DNA of 64,000 nucleotides, taken from positions 434,001-498,000 of the forward strand of contig CAJXJW010000001.1 in the NCBI GenBank assembly GCA_913055625.1, read 5' to 3'. This document shows, piece after piece, positions 55,649 to 64,000 of this stretch; position 1 is the first letter of the stretch, and each line of letters begins with the position of its first letter. The position numbers and the translations under genes were made by a program. The notes under the pieces are model-generated. The model ran no database searches, was not told the DNA's origin, and was given only the letters and a program-made list of their open reading frames with translations. The stretch is from an uncultured Pseudomonadota bacterium (GTDB lineage Bacteria; Pseudomonadota; Gammaproteobacteria; Steroidobacterales; Woeseiaceae).

Positions 55649-55823
55649 CGGCATCTCCTTTTGCGCGTGCAGACTCGGTTCCTGTGGCCAGTAACGGGCC
55701 AGGCACGGCCGGGTTGACGCGGATTCGCCGCGCGGGCCACCGACCGCGACGAAAGCCCGTCATCTCAAAAATTACAGTCACTTATCTTGTATTCCTACGG
55801 TTACATGTCAGAATGCGGACTCA

Positions 55824-58481
55824 ATGACGTCGTCGCCCGACAGCAAGGCCAGCAGCGCCATACGGCAGCGTCGCCCGCGGGCCGGTACGCGGACCCGGGG
55901 CGCTGTCGACGCGTTGCAGACGAAAATCGCGGTCAATCTGCAGACGCTGTCGGCCATCGACCGGGACGCCCAACTCGATGCGAACATCGGCGAGCTGCCG
56001 GAAGCAGCCGGCGTCGACTGCGCGATGCTGTGCCTGTTCGATGAGGAGGGCAGCCGCATCCTGAGCGTGCACGGGTCGGCCCAGGGATTCGCGTCCTGCA
56101 GCCCGGCCGTCCTCGCCGGCGAGAATCTCGGCGACTGGCCCTGGCTCATGCTCCGCCTGGCCGAAGGGCGCGTGGTCGAAATCACGGACAGCCTCGCGCC
56201 ACCGCGGCGGGGCGAGAGCGAATTCCAGCGCCTGGCCGAGCTGCATTTCGGCTCCCTGCTGGTGCTTCCGCTCACCCTGCACGGTGAACTCGCTGGCTTC
56301 CTGGCGCTCGCCAACGAGCAGCCGGTCGATGCGTGGGATGCGAACCTGCACCTGCTCGTGAAGCTGATGGGGGCGTCGCTGACGTCCGGCCTCGAACGCC
56401 TGCGCGACCGCGCGGTCCTGCGGGACCTCGAGGAACGCAACGAACTCGTCGCGATGACGGCGAACGACGGTATCTGGGACTTTGACGGCCAGACCAAGCG
56501 CCTGGTCCTGTCCCCGCGCTGGCGGCGCATGCTCGGCTACGACATGGACGACGAGGAGGTGGTGCTCGACTGGTATCACCTCGTGCACCCCGACGACATG
56601 GCTCGGGTCCAGGCAAGGATGCGCGAACACCTCGATGGGCGGATCCCGTTCTTCGAGTCCGTGCATCGCATGAAGCATCGCAATGGCGAGTGGCGCTGGA
56701 TGGCGAGCCGGGCGCGCGCCGTGCAGGACCCGAACGGGCGCCTGTTGCGGCTGCTGGGGGTCGAGGTCGACATCACGGAGCGCAAGCTCTACGAGGACGC
56801 ACTGTTCCGCGAGAAGGAAAGCGCGCAGATCACGCTGCAGTCGATCGGTGACGGGGTCATCACGACGGATGCGGAGTGCGTTGTCGAATACGTAAATCCG
56901 GTTGCTGCAGACCTTACCGGCTGGAAGGTGGACGACGCGAGCGGCCGCTCCATCGACGAAATTTTTCGCGCGTTCCACGAAGAGACCTGCGAACCGTTGG
57001 AAAATCCGCTGGCCGTCGCGATTCGCCGGGATCGCGCGATCAAGTCGGTGCGGCCGACGCTGCTGATCCGCCGCGACGGCAATGAGCTGTACATCGAAAG
57101 CACCGCGTCGCCGATACGGGACGGGAAGGGCAACGTGACCGGCGGTGTGCTGGTCTTCCATGACGTCAGCGAGTCGCGGGAACTCAACAGGCGGCTCAGC
57201 TACCACGCAAGTCACGACATCCTGACCGGGCTCGTCAACCGGCGTGAGTTCGAGAATCGACTGGAGCGCGCGCTGAAGAGTGCCCGGGCGCGGGAAACCT
57301 CGTATGCGTTGCTGTACCTCGACCTCGACCAGTTCAAGATCGTCAATGACTCCTGCGGCCATTCCGCCGGCGATGCCTTGCTCGGGCAACTCGGCGCCCT
57401 GCTGAAATCGAAGATCCGCTGGCGCGATACGCTGGCGCGGCTGGGCGGCGACGAGTTCGGCGTGCTGCTCGAAAGCTGCAGCCTGGACGAGGCGATGCAG
57501 ACTGCCGAGTCGCTGCGCGTGGCGATCGGCGACTACAAGTTTACCTGGGACGAGCGGGCATTCCGGCTGGGTGTGAGCGTCGGCGTCGTGCCGATCACGG
57601 CGGACAACGAGGACGTCGCCACGTTACTAAGCGCGGCGGACAGCGCCTGCGCCGCCGCCAAGGACGCCGGGCGCAATCGGATCCACAGCTTCCAGGAAAA
57701 CGATATCGACCTGATGCGCCGGCGCCGCGAGATGCAGTGGGCGGCGCGCATCAACAACGCGCTCGAGGAAAACCGCTTCGAGTTGTTCCGGCAGACGATC
57801 CAGCCCTTGCAGAATGACGATGAAGGCGCCCATTACGAAATCCTTCTGCGAATGCGCGACGAGAGTGGCGGCATCATCTCGCCGGGGCTGTTCATCGAGG
57901 CCGCGGAACGCTACGGGATTACGCCGAGCATCGACCGCTGGGTCATTCGCAGCGCGTTTCGATGGCTGGTCTCCGAGGCGGACGAGCGTGAACGGCTGAC
58001 GCTGTGTTCGATCAACCTGTCGGGGCAGAGCCTGGGCGACGAAAAGTTTCTTCCGTTCGTCGTCGACCAGTTCCAGATGAGCGGGCTCGATGCGACGAAG
58101 ATCTGCTTCGAGATTACGGAGCATGCGGCCATAGCCGCCTATTCGCAGGCAAGCCGGTTCATCAACTCCTTGCGCGACCTCGGTTGCAAGTTTGCGCTCG
58201 ACGATTTCGGCACTGGCCTGTCATCGTTGAGTTACCTGAAGCATTTCCCGGTGGACTTTCTGAAAATCGACGGCAGCTTCGTCAAGGAGATACTGCATGA
58301 TCCGATCGACCGCGAAATGGTACGCTCGATTAATGAAATGGGGCACCTCACCGGCAAGCAGACCATTGCCGAGTTTGCGGAAAATGAAGAGATCGTCACG
58401 ATGCTCCGAGGTATGGGCATCGACTATGCGCAAGGGTATGGCGTAGCCGAGCCCAAACGCGTCACCCGCGCCGTCGCCTGA
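55824..58481 (+). CDS. GAF-PAS-PAS-GGDEF-EAL c-di-GMP protein
   Basis: An 885-residue cytoplasmic protein. A GAF-like domain (about 35-195) is followed by two PAS domains (about 200-315 and 330-455), a GGDEF domain with intact LGGDEFGV (541-545), and an EAL-type domain. The EAL motif reads EIL (Glu672), and NLSGQSL, DDFGTGLSS, KIDGSFVK and QGYGVAEP are all present, so both enzyme sites look complete. No membrane helix is seen. It could make or break c-di-GMP depending on the input, in a region next to motility genes with PilZ and another GGDEF. Confidence 0.9.
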   Translation: MTSSPDSKASSAIRQRRPRAGTRTRGAVDALQTKIAVNLQTLSAIDRDAQLDANIGELPEAAGVDCAMLCLFDEEGSRILSVHGSAQGFASCSPAVLAGENLGDWPWLMLRLAEGRVVEITDSLAPPRRGESEFQRLAELHFGSLLVLPLTLHGELAGFLALANEQPVDAWDANLHLLVKLMGASLTSGLERLRDRAVLRDLEERNELVAMTANDGIWDFDGQTKRLVLSPRWRRMLGYDMDDEEVVLDWYHLVHPDDMARVQARMREHLDGRIPFFESVHRMKHRNGEWRWMASRARAVQDPNGRLLRLLGVEVDITERKLYEDALFREKESAQITLQSIGDGVITTDAECVVEYVNPVAADLTGWKVDDASGRSIDEIFRAFHEETCEPLENPLAVAIRRDRAIKSVRPTLLIRRDGNELYIESTASPIRDGKGNVTGGVLVFHDVSESRELNRRLSYHASHDILTGLVNRREFENRLERALKSARARETSYALLYLDLDQFKIVNDSCGHSAGDALLGQLGALLKSKIRWRDTLARLGGDEFGVLLESCSLDEAMQTAESLRVAIGDYKFTWDERAFRLGVSVGVVPITADNEDVATLLSAADSACAAAKDAGRNRIHSFQENDIDLMRRRREMQWAARINNALEENRFELFRQTIQPLQNDDEGAHYEILLRMRDESGGIISPGLFIEAAERYGITPSIDRWVIRSAFRWLVSEADERERLTLCSINLSGQSLGDEKFLPFVVDQFQMSGLDATKICFEITEHAAIAAYSQASRFINSLRDLGCKFALDDFGTGLSSLSYLKHFPVDFLKIDGSFVKEILHDPIDREMVRSINEMGHLTGKQTIAEFAENEEIVTMLRGMGIDYAQGYGVAEPKRVTRAVA

Positions 58482-58488
58482 CGGCGCG
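58467..58488. terminator. Hairpin spanning the GGDEF-EAL stop
   Basis: A 9-base stem CGCGCCGTC/GACGGCGCG with loop GCCT encloses the TGA stop of the plus gene and faces nadC on the other strand. It could serve both convergent genes; there is no T-run. Confidence 0.45.
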
Positions 58489-58511
58489 GCACCGTCCCCA
58501 TCGCGGACGCG

Positions 58512-59366
58512 TCAATCGATGCGCATCAGCATCGACAGGTCGACCGCAGCCACGTTCTTGGTGATGGCGCCGACCGATATGTAGTCCACCCCGGTGTCGG
58601 CGATCGAGCGGATTGACTCCAGGCTGACGTTGCCGGAAGCCTCGAGTTCCGCGGCCAGGTAGCCGTAACCCGAATTGATGTCGACGGCGGCGCGCAGGTC
58701 GGCAAGGCTGAAGTTGTCGAGCAGGATACGGGACGCGCCGGCATCGAGCGCCTCGCGAAGCTCGTCGAGCGACTCGACTTCGACTTCGATCAGGATGTCG
58801 TCGGGACCGTTCGCCGCCGCCAGGGCGGCAGCGATGCTGCCCGCCCGCCGGATGTGGTTTTCCTTGATGAGGATGGCATCGAACAAACCGAACCGGTGGT
58901 TGCTGCCGCCGCCGCAGCGTACGGCGTATTTTTGCGCCACGCGCAGACCCGGCAGTGTCTTGCGCGTATCGAGCACACGTGCACGATTGTCACCGACCGC
59001 CGCGACGTAGGCGGCCGTCGTCGTCGCCGTCGCCGACAGTGTCTGAAGGAAGTTGAGCGACGTACGTTCGCCGGTTAGCAGGGATCGCGTGTTGCCGACC
59101 AGCTTGCAGATGACGTCGCCGGTATCCGCGGCCCGCCCGTCGTCGATGTACCAGTCGACGAGCACCCTGTCGTCGATCTGGCGAAACACTTCGTCGACCC
59201 AGGGCCGGCCGGCGATGACCGCCGGCTGCCGGGCGATGATCGTTGCGCCGGCCACGTCATCGGCATCGATGAGAGCGGCGGTTCGATCGCCGTCGCCGAT
59301 ATCCTCGGCGAGCGCGTCGCGAACATTGCGCTGAATCACGTCGCGCAGAAGCTTGTCGAATTCCAT
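58512..59366 (-). CDS. nadC: Quinolinate phosphoribosyltransferase NadC
   Basis: A 284-residue enzyme that makes nicotinate mononucleotide from quinolinate and PRPP in NAD synthesis. GERTSLNFLQTLSATATTTA, LDTRKTLPGLRVAQKYAVRC and GGGSNHRFGLFDAILIKENH are hallmark stretches with the substrate-binding Arg, His and Lys. The C-terminus has ASRILLDNFSL and SGNVSLESI. Length is normal. An NrtR-like NAD regulator sits 15 kb away, but no matching dyad was seen before nadC. Confidence 0.96.
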   Translation of the reverse strand: MEFDKLLRDVIQRNVRDALAEDIGDGDRTAALIDADDVAGATIIARQPAVIAGRPWVDEVFRQIDDRVLVDWYIDDGRAADTGDVICKLVGNTRSLLTGERTSLNFLQTLSATATTTAAYVAAVGDNRARVLDTRKTLPGLRVAQKYAVRCGGGSNHRFGLFDAILIKENHIRRAGSIAAALAAANGPDDILIEVEVESLDELREALDAGASRILLDNFSLADLRAAVDINSGYGYLAAELEASGNVSLESIRSIADTGVDYISVGAITKNVAAVDLSMLMRID

Positions 59367-59381
59367 GTCGCAGCACAGAAA

Positions 59382-59404
59382 CGCCGGCGCAATCCGCGCC
59401 GGCG
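59382..59404 (-). terminator. Hairpin after the urate-domain gene
   Basis: On the minus strand: a perfect 9-base stem, CGCCGGCGC with GCGCCGGCG, loop of 5, then a short TTTCTG. It lies 35 bases after the stop of the membrane gene and 16 bases before nadC. Confidence 0.6.
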
Positions 59405-59438
59405 CTCATTGGTCATGCGTTTTGCGGTCCGGCGCGGG

Positions 59439-60044
59439 CTAGATGAAGAAGCCCGAATGTCCGAAGCCCACCATGCTCATCAGCATCGGAATGGACAACA
59501 GCGTGTTCGTGCGCGACGCGAGGAAGGCAACGTTCTTGGCCTTCGCGATTTCCTCCGGCGTGGCTTTCACGATGCCGAGCACCTTCTTCTGGTTCGGCCA
59601 GATCAGGACCCAGACATTGAATAGCATGATCGTGCCGAGCCAGGCGCCGACGCCGATATTGAAGGCGCCAAGGTTGAAAGACTCACCGCCCATGCCGAGC
59701 ATGAACGCGGGGACAAACAGTTTGTAGTGCCCAAGGGCCGCGGCACCGGACAGCCAGGTCAGCAACGCGCCCCAGCGGAACCACCACAGCGCCCGCGGCG
59801 CGACGTATTTCGTGATACCGGCGCCGCCGGGGCCGCCGTCATCGGATGCGGCGGCGGCGAGTGCCGGGACCTGCACGAAATTGAAATAGTAGAGGAGCCC
59901 GATCCAGGTGATGCCCGCGAGGACATGGATCCAGACGATGAGGCTGAGCGCATTCAGGTTGATGCCCCCGGTCGCGATACCGATGACAACGGCTAGGATG
60001 ATTCCGGCGATGATCGTGCCGCCGACGGATTTCAACGGATTCAT
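59439..60044 (-). CDS. Urate hydroxylase (PuuD)-type membrane domain protein
   Basis: A 201-residue membrane protein with about five helices. WIHVLAGITWIGLLYYFNFV and FNVWVLIWPNQKKVLG are the conserved stretches of the Urate_ox_N domain of PuuD-type urate hydroxylases. Those enzymes usually add a cytochrome c part at the C-terminus; here none is present. The His in WIHVL may bind haem. No other purine genes are near, so it may have another redox role. It is monocistronic and is followed by a hairpin. Confidence 0.78.
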   Translation of the reverse strand: MNPLKSVGGTIIAGIILAVVIGIATGGINLNALSLIVWIHVLAGITWIGLLYYFNFVQVPALAAAASDDGGPGGAGITKYVAPRALWWFRWGALLTWLSGAAALGHYKLFVPAFMLGMGGESFNLGAFNIGVGAWLGTIMLFNVWVLIWPNQKKVLGIVKATPEEIAKAKNVAFLASRTNTLLSIPMLMSMVGFGHSGFFI

Positions 60045-60144
60045 TGCTGTTTCCCCTGGTGGATAGTCTCAAGTGGGCTTGCCGGCGGGCATGTTACTTT
60101 TTTTCGGTGGGCCACGCCGGGTAGCGGCCGGTATTATATACCAT

Positions 60145-60381
60145 ATGGAACAACGGCAGCGGGCGGGGCGGCGTGACGTGGTGGCGGACGAGAGTGTGCC
60201 GGCATCGCCGTGTGTTTCCCTGTGCACGCTCGACGACGACAACACGTGCGTGGGCTGCGGCCGGACACTGGACGAAATCGTGCGCTGGAGCTTGATGGGC
60301 GTGGCGGGACAACGCGACGTGCTGGCGCGGCTGGCGAAGCAGGAACAACGCGGGGGCGGCGGAGAGACGAATGACGGGTAA
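60145..60381 (+). CDS. DUF1289 domain Cys-rich protein
   Basis: A 78-residue protein. The DUF1289 core is ASPCVSLCTLDDDNTCVGCG followed by RTLDEIVRWSLM, with Cys spaced CxxxC-x7-CxxC, suggesting metal or iron-sulfur binding. Function is unknown. The start is uncertain: ATG at 60145 has no clear ribosome site, and GTG at 60178 is an alternative. The end overlaps a tiny lipoprotein gene by 11 bases. Confidence 0.78.
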   Translation: MEQRQRAGRRDVVADESVPASPCVSLCTLDDDNTCVGCGRTLDEIVRWSLMGVAGQRDVLARLAKQEQRGGGGETNDG

Positions 60382-60523
60382 GGCATGGAAGGCATGGCTG
60401 CTGGCACTGTTGCTGCTGCAAGCTTCGGGCTGCGCGGCGATGATGATGGGTGGCGGTGGGGGCTACGAGCCGCCGGACGAAACCTGTACGCAGGCACGAC
60501 GCGATGCGGGGCTATGCAAGTAG
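60371..60523 (+). CDS. Tiny lipoprotein (50 residues)
   Basis: Starts ATG at 60371 with GGAGAGACGA upstream, inside the end of the DUF1289 gene. The protein has a short signal (WLLALLLLQASG) ending in a lipobox-like ASGC (Cys21). A Met/Gly-rich part (MMMGGGGGYE) follows, then a tail with two further Cys. Such small entericidin-like proteins are easily missed. Overlap and ribosome site support it as real. Confidence 0.6.
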   Translation: MTGKAWKAWLLALLLLQASGCAAMMMGGGGGYEPPDETCTQARRDAGLCK

Positions 60524-60628
60524 GCCGGACTGGCGGAGAATGCAGGCGTGGGGCGGCACTTGATTCAAGCGTGCGAACCCCCAGTTCCAGTCACCCGCAG
60601 CAATAACGCAGGCGCAACAGGAAGAAAC

Positions 60629-60940
60629 GTGGACGTCAATTCCAGGATCGAAGAGCAACTCAAGGCCAACCCGGTGCTGCTGTACATGAAGGGCACTCCG
60701 GACTTCCCCCAGTGCGGATTCTCCGGCCAGGCCGTCGCCGCGCTGAACGCGATCGGCAAGCCGTATGCGTTCGTCAATATCTTCGAGGATCCGGAGATTC
60801 GTGAAGGTCTGAAGGTCTACTCGAACTGGCCGACTTTCCCGCAGTTGTACGTCAACGGCGAACTCATAGGCGGTAGCGACATCGTCGTCGAGATGTACCA
60901 CTCCGGCGAGCTGGCGAGCCTGCTGTCCGGCGACGACTGA
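60629..60940 (+). CDS. grxD: Monothiol glutaredoxin (GrxD family)
   Basis: A 103-residue CGFS-type glutaredoxin (CGFS at 29-32, in MKGTPDFPQCGFSGQ). It would carry [2Fe-2S] clusters with glutathione for delivery to other proteins. YSNWPTFPQLYVNGELIGGS is the family core. It starts with GTG at 60629 behind AGGAAG. It ends 21 bases before the convergent RNase T gene. Confidence 0.95.
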   Translation: MDVNSRIEEQLKANPVLLYMKGTPDFPQCGFSGQAVAALNAIGKPYAFVNIFEDPEIREGLKVYSNWPTFPQLYVNGELIGGSDIVVEMYHSGELASLLSGDD

Positions 60941-60961
60941 CGACTCGACGCCCGGCGGCGT

Positions 60962-61591
60962 TCAGCGGTCCGGGAGCGCTGCTTCAAACACCGGTCGGAA
61001 CCGGTTGACGATCTGGCAGAAGATGTCGGCCGTCACTTCGGCGTCATAGGCGGCGGAATGCGCTGCTGCCTCGTCGAACGGAATTCCGGCAGCATTCGCC
61101 GCGCGTGACAACACCGTCTGTCCGTAGGCGATGCCGCAAAGCGTGGCGGTGTCGAAGCAGCTGAACGGGTGGAACGGGTTGCGCTTTATGCCGGCGCGCG
61201 TGATCGCCTCGTTCAGAAAGCCCAGGTCGAAATGGGCGTTGTGCCCGACAAGGATCGCGCGGTTGCAGTGATTCTCGCGTATCGCGCGACGCACCTCCCG
61301 GAAGAGGCGGCCCAGCGCGTCACGTTCGTCGATGGCCGGTCGCAGCGGGTGATCCGGGTCGATACCGTTCACCGCGAGCGAGGCGCGCTCGAGGTTCGCG
61401 CCCGCGAACGGCTTGACGTGGTGGCGGATCGTTTCCCGCCGTGCCAACTCACCGTCGTTGTCGAAGCCGACAATGACGGCTCCGATCTCCAGCAGTGCAT
61501 CCGTGCGGCAATTGAAGCCGCCGGTCTCCACGTCGATGATGACGGGCAGGAAGCCGCGAAAACGATCCGCCATGGCGATTCCGGGAGTCAT
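60962..61591 (-). CDS. rnt: Ribonuclease T
   Basis: A 209-residue DEDD-type 3'-5' exoribonuclease for tRNA and 5S rRNA ends. The motifs IDVETGGFN (Asp, Glu), VGHNAHFDLGFLNEA and HSAAYDAEVTADI (His, Asp) are complete. MADRFRGFLPVIIDVETGGF matches the family; an ATG at 61573 is another possible start. Length is near the usual 210-225. It follows an M17 peptidase gene by 8 bases on the same strand. Confidence 0.95.
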   Translation of the reverse strand: MTPGIAMADRFRGFLPVIIDVETGGFNCRTDALLEIGAVIVGFDNDGELARRETIRHHVKPFAGANLERASLAVNGIDPDHPLRPAIDERDALGRLFREVRRAIRENHCNRAILVGHNAHFDLGFLNEAITRAGIKRNPFHPFSCFDTATLCGIAYGQTVLSRAANAAGIPFDEAAAHSAAYDAEVTADIFCQIVNRFRPVFEAALPDR

Positions 61592-61598
61592 GGCGCTG

Positions 61599-63104
61599 CT
61601 AGCCGGACAGATGTTCGTCGAGCAGCAGGCTCAGCGTGTAACGAATGCCGAACCCGGTGACTTTCGTCGGAACGTGGCCGAGGCCACCGTCGAATTCGCC
61701 GGCGCTGAGATCGATATGCACCCACGGGATGTCGCTCGGTACGAATTCGTTCAGGAAGCTCGCGGCAATGATGTGATCGCCGGTCGCCTGGACGGTACAC
61801 TGCTTGAGGTCGGCGACCTCGCTGGCGAGTTCGGCGACGAACTCCGGGCCGATGGGGAAAGGCCAGACGCGCTCTCCCGAGACGGCGCCCGTGCGCTTCA
61901 GCCGCGGGTGCCACTCCGGCCGGTTCGTGAACACGCAGCTGTAGCGCTTCGTGATCGCACCGATGGCCGCGCCGGTAAGCGTTGCATAGTCGACGATCAA
62001 CCCCGGTTCGTCACGGCTCGCGAGCACGAGCGTGTCGGCGAGCGCCATGCGGCCCTCGGCATCGGTATGGATCGTCTGAATCGTCTTGCCGTTCGCCGCG
62101 GTGACGACGTCACGCGATTTGTAGGCATCCGGCCCGATGCGGTTTTCCGTGATCGCGAGCCAGCAGTCCACGGCTTGCGGCAGCTCGAGCAACGTCATTG
62201 CAAGCAGGGTCCCGACGGCCACGGCGCTGCCCTGCATGTCGCCGTGCATGTCGAGCATCGACTGGAACGGCTTCAGGTTGTTGCCGCCGGTGTCGAAGAC
62301 GATGCCCTTGCCCACCAGGCTCAGGTCTGCTCTCGCGGACTTCTTCCCGGGACGGCGCCGGAGTCGCACGATGCACGCGCTGTCGTCGGCGTTGCCTTGT
62401 GCGACCGCGAGAAACGCACCCGCGCCCAGCGCGCGGAGGTCCTTCGTGGAGTAGCGCCGGTATTCCCAGCCGTGCTGCTTCGCCAGCGTGCGCAGGATGT
62501 CCGCGTAGTTGCGTGCATCGAGCATGTTCGGCGGCATGCAGGTCAGCCAACGTGCCAGGTTGTTCCCGTTTGCCTCCGCTTCGACGCGCACAGTGTCGAT
62601 TCGCTCGGCGAGGCCGAGCAGCCTCACCGTGCGTGTCGTCGCCTTCGAACCGGCCTTGCCATAATTCGGCATCGGGAAGGCCGCGGCAAGTGTCGCTGCC
62701 AGAACGTTCTTCGCGATCGTCCCAGCGTCACTGTCGCTGAAGCCCGCCACGCAGATGCCGATGCAACGGCCGGACTCGTTCGTTGCTGCCGCAAGCAACT
62801 TGCGGCCGAACTCGAGTTGCTCGAACGCGGTCGAGGTCGCCGCGATGGAGCCGCCGACGACGAGAGTCTGCCGCTTGTTCGCGAGCCGGTTCAGGAATAT
62901 CGCACCCGGGTTTTTGCTTCGCTTGCGGGCGACGGCTTTGAGTCTTGCGCCTTGCGGCAGCGCGTTCCATGTGCGTTGCGGAACGCGCTCAGGAAGTATC
63001 AACAGCAACTGATCGAGCGGTTCGAACAGCTTCGCGGTGACGCGTTCGGGATGCTGTACGACACGCACGCCGGGCGCATCATTCAGAAGCGGATGGTGAG
63101 TCAT
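61599..63104 (-). CDS. M17 leucyl aminopeptidase family protein
   Basis: A 501-residue cytoplasmic metallopeptidase. The two-metal site residues appear in VGKGIVFDTGGNNLKP, MHGDMQGSAVAVG and HTDAEGRMALADTL, which fit PepA-type enzymes although several positions differ from the classic NTDAEGRL. It would cleave N-terminal residues from peptides. The start at 63104 (MTHHPLLNDAPG) has AGGA 5-6 bases upstream; a longer frame reaches 63140. It may be a PepB-like or variant group. Confidence 0.88.
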   Translation of the reverse strand: MTHHPLLNDAPGVRVVQHPERVTAKLFEPLDQLLLILPERVPQRTWNALPQGARLKAVARKRSKNPGAIFLNRLANKRQTLVVGGSIAATSTAFEQLEFGRKLLAAATNESGRCIGICVAGFSDSDAGTIAKNVLAATLAAAFPMPNYGKAGSKATTRTVRLLGLAERIDTVRVEAEANGNNLARWLTCMPPNMLDARNYADILRTLAKQHGWEYRRYSTKDLRALGAGAFLAVAQGNADDSACIVRLRRRPGKKSARADLSLVGKGIVFDTGGNNLKPFQSMLDMHGDMQGSAVAVGTLLAMTLLELPQAVDCWLAITENRIGPDAYKSRDVVTAANGKTIQTIHTDAEGRMALADTLVLASRDEPGLIVDYATLTGAAIGAITKRYSCVFTNRPEWHPRLKRTGAVSGERVWPFPIGPEFVAELASEVADLKQCTVQATGDHIIAASFLNEFVPSDIPWVHIDLSAGEFDGGLGHVPTKVTGFGIRYTLSLLLDEHLSG

Positions 63105-63272
63105 GAAAATCCTGTGTCGAACTTGACCGGTACGGCCCAAACCGGGAACATTGCCGTCCCGATACCGAGCGCGCGGCCATTCGTGATCGTGCGGTGATCC
63201 TAGCAGGACGCCTGACTTTAATCACGCGATGCGCATTGCGGGCTCGCCATGTGCCAGGCATTCGGAAATTCT

Positions 63273-64000
63273 ATGACCAATTTCAATCTGTACGACGATA
63301 TCGATCCGTTGGAGACCAGCGAATGGCTGGAGTCGATTGACTCGGTATTGTCGCAACACGGGCCGGAGCGGGCGCACTTCCTGCTCAACCGCATCATCGA
63401 TCACGCACGACGGTCCGGTGCGTACCTGCCGTACTCTCCGAACACCGCCTACCTGAACACGATCTCCACGGGGCGCCAGCCGGAGTATCCGGGCGACCGC
63501 TCGCTGGAGAAGCGTATCGAGGCGCTGCTGCGCTGGAATGCGATGGCCATGGTTGTGCGGGCGAACCGCCAGAGCACGGAATACGGCGGCCATATTTCAA
63601 GCTACGCGTCGTCGGCCACGCTGTACGAGGTCGGGTTCAATCATTTCTGGCGCGGCGCGAGCGACAACCACCTGGGCGACATGATTTTCTACCAGGGGCA
63701 TTCGTCGCCGGGCATGTACGCGCGCGCGTTCCTCGAGGGTCGGCTCGACGAGGCCAAGCTGTCGCGCTTCCGTCAGGAAGTCGGCGGCGGCGGGCTGTCC
63801 TCGTACCCGCACCCGTGGCTGATGCCGGACTTCTGGCAATTCCCGACGGTGTCCATGGGCCTCGGCCCGATGATGGCGATCTACCAGGCTCGCTTCATGC
63901 GCTACATGGAGCATCGCGGGATGATCGAGCCGTCGGACCGCAAGGTCTGGGCGTTCCTCGGCGACGGCGAGATGGACGAACCCGAATCAATGGGTGCGAT
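63273..64000 (+). CDS. aceE: Pyruvate dehydrogenase E1 (AceE), 5' part
   Basis: The first 242 codons of a homodimeric-type E1 that decarboxylates pyruvate with thiamine diphosphate. The protein begins [20 protein letters not shown] and has [20 protein letters not shown] and [19 protein letters not shown]. The TPP motif starts with [10 protein letters not shown] near the edge. The ATG at 63273 follows CGGAAATTCT; an in-frame ATG at 63249 is possible. It is cut by the window end. It starts divergently from the M17 gene. Confidence 0.96.
   Translation, partial: MTNFNLYDDIDPLETSEWLESIDSVLSQHGPERAHFLLNRIIDHARRSGAYLPYSPNTAYLNTISTGRQPEYPGDRSLEKRIEALLRWNAMAMVVRANRQSTEYGGHISSYASSATLYEVGFNHFWRGASDNHLGDMIFYQGHSSPGMYARAFLEGRLDEAKLSRFRQEVGGGGLSSYPHPWLMPDFWQFPTVSMGLGPMMAIYQARFMRYMEHRGMIEPSDRKVWAFLGDGEMDEPESMGA

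Noticed and set aside
60120-60150. AT-rich palindromic stretch (TATTATATACCATATGG) as a strong promoter
   Set aside because: It may be a -10 region, but no convincing -35 pair could be assigned, so it is not listed.

Overview
The window is GC-rich, gene-dense DNA that reads as a motile, probably marine gammaproteobacterium. The grounds are a FleQ/sigma-54/sigma-28 flagellar hierarchy, FlhF and FleN (usually found with polar flagella), a PomAB-type sodium stator, a DUF2802 gene, and the start of a homodimeric-type pyruvate dehydrogenase E1 (aceE). The large TPR protein with a transmembrane head and the DUF4382/DUF5666-type lipoprotein fit environmental Gammaproteobacteria, but I cannot name the genus. 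No tRNA, rRNA, CRISPR array, insertion sequence or prophage is visible.

Positions 1-36.9 kb hold an almost complete flagellar regulon. On the minus strand is (flgN)-flgM-flgA. On the plus strand are flgBCDEFGHIJKL, fliC-flaG-fliDS-fliT-like, fleQ, a fleR-like regulator-fliEFGHIJ, fliK, and fliLMNOPQR-flhBA-flhF-fleN-fliA, followed by a 59-codon ORF and a DUF2802 gene. Promoter motifs can be read directly. Perfect sigma-54 boxes lie before flgA, flgB, the fleR-like gene and fliK. A near-perfect sigma-54 box lies before fliL and a weaker one before fliD. Sigma-28 boxes lie before flgM (inside flgA), flgK (inside flgJ), fliC and pomA. The order is therefore FleQ (sigma-54) genes first, then FliA (sigma-28) genes gated by FlgM.

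From 36.9 to 43 kb is a motility and c-di-GMP block: an HDOD protein, a pomA-pomB-PilZ operon on the minus strand, a diguanylate cyclase, and a second FleQ-like regulator split into two overlapping reading frames. The cheYZAB-cheW genes that often sit after fliA are absent here. The FliM N-terminus lacks a good CheY-binding motif, FleQ lacks the LFRS c-di-GMP motif, no fleS kinase precedes the fleR-like gene, and that regulator has Glu at the usual phospho-Asp position. Together these suggest a rewired motility circuit and are the most interesting feature of the window.

From 43 to 64 kb are mixed functions: an NrtR-like Nudix regulator with a strong dyad operator, small unknown proteins, a PAQR/hemolysin III protein, a YbjQ-family pair with an M48 protease, a TPR protein, a MacAB/LolCDE-like ABC efflux operon, a large lipoprotein, a GAF-PAS-PAS-GGDEF-EAL protein, nadC, a stand-alone urate hydroxylase-type membrane domain, a DUF1289 protein with a tiny lipoprotein, monothiol glutaredoxin, RNase T, an M17 aminopeptidase and the 5' part of aceE.
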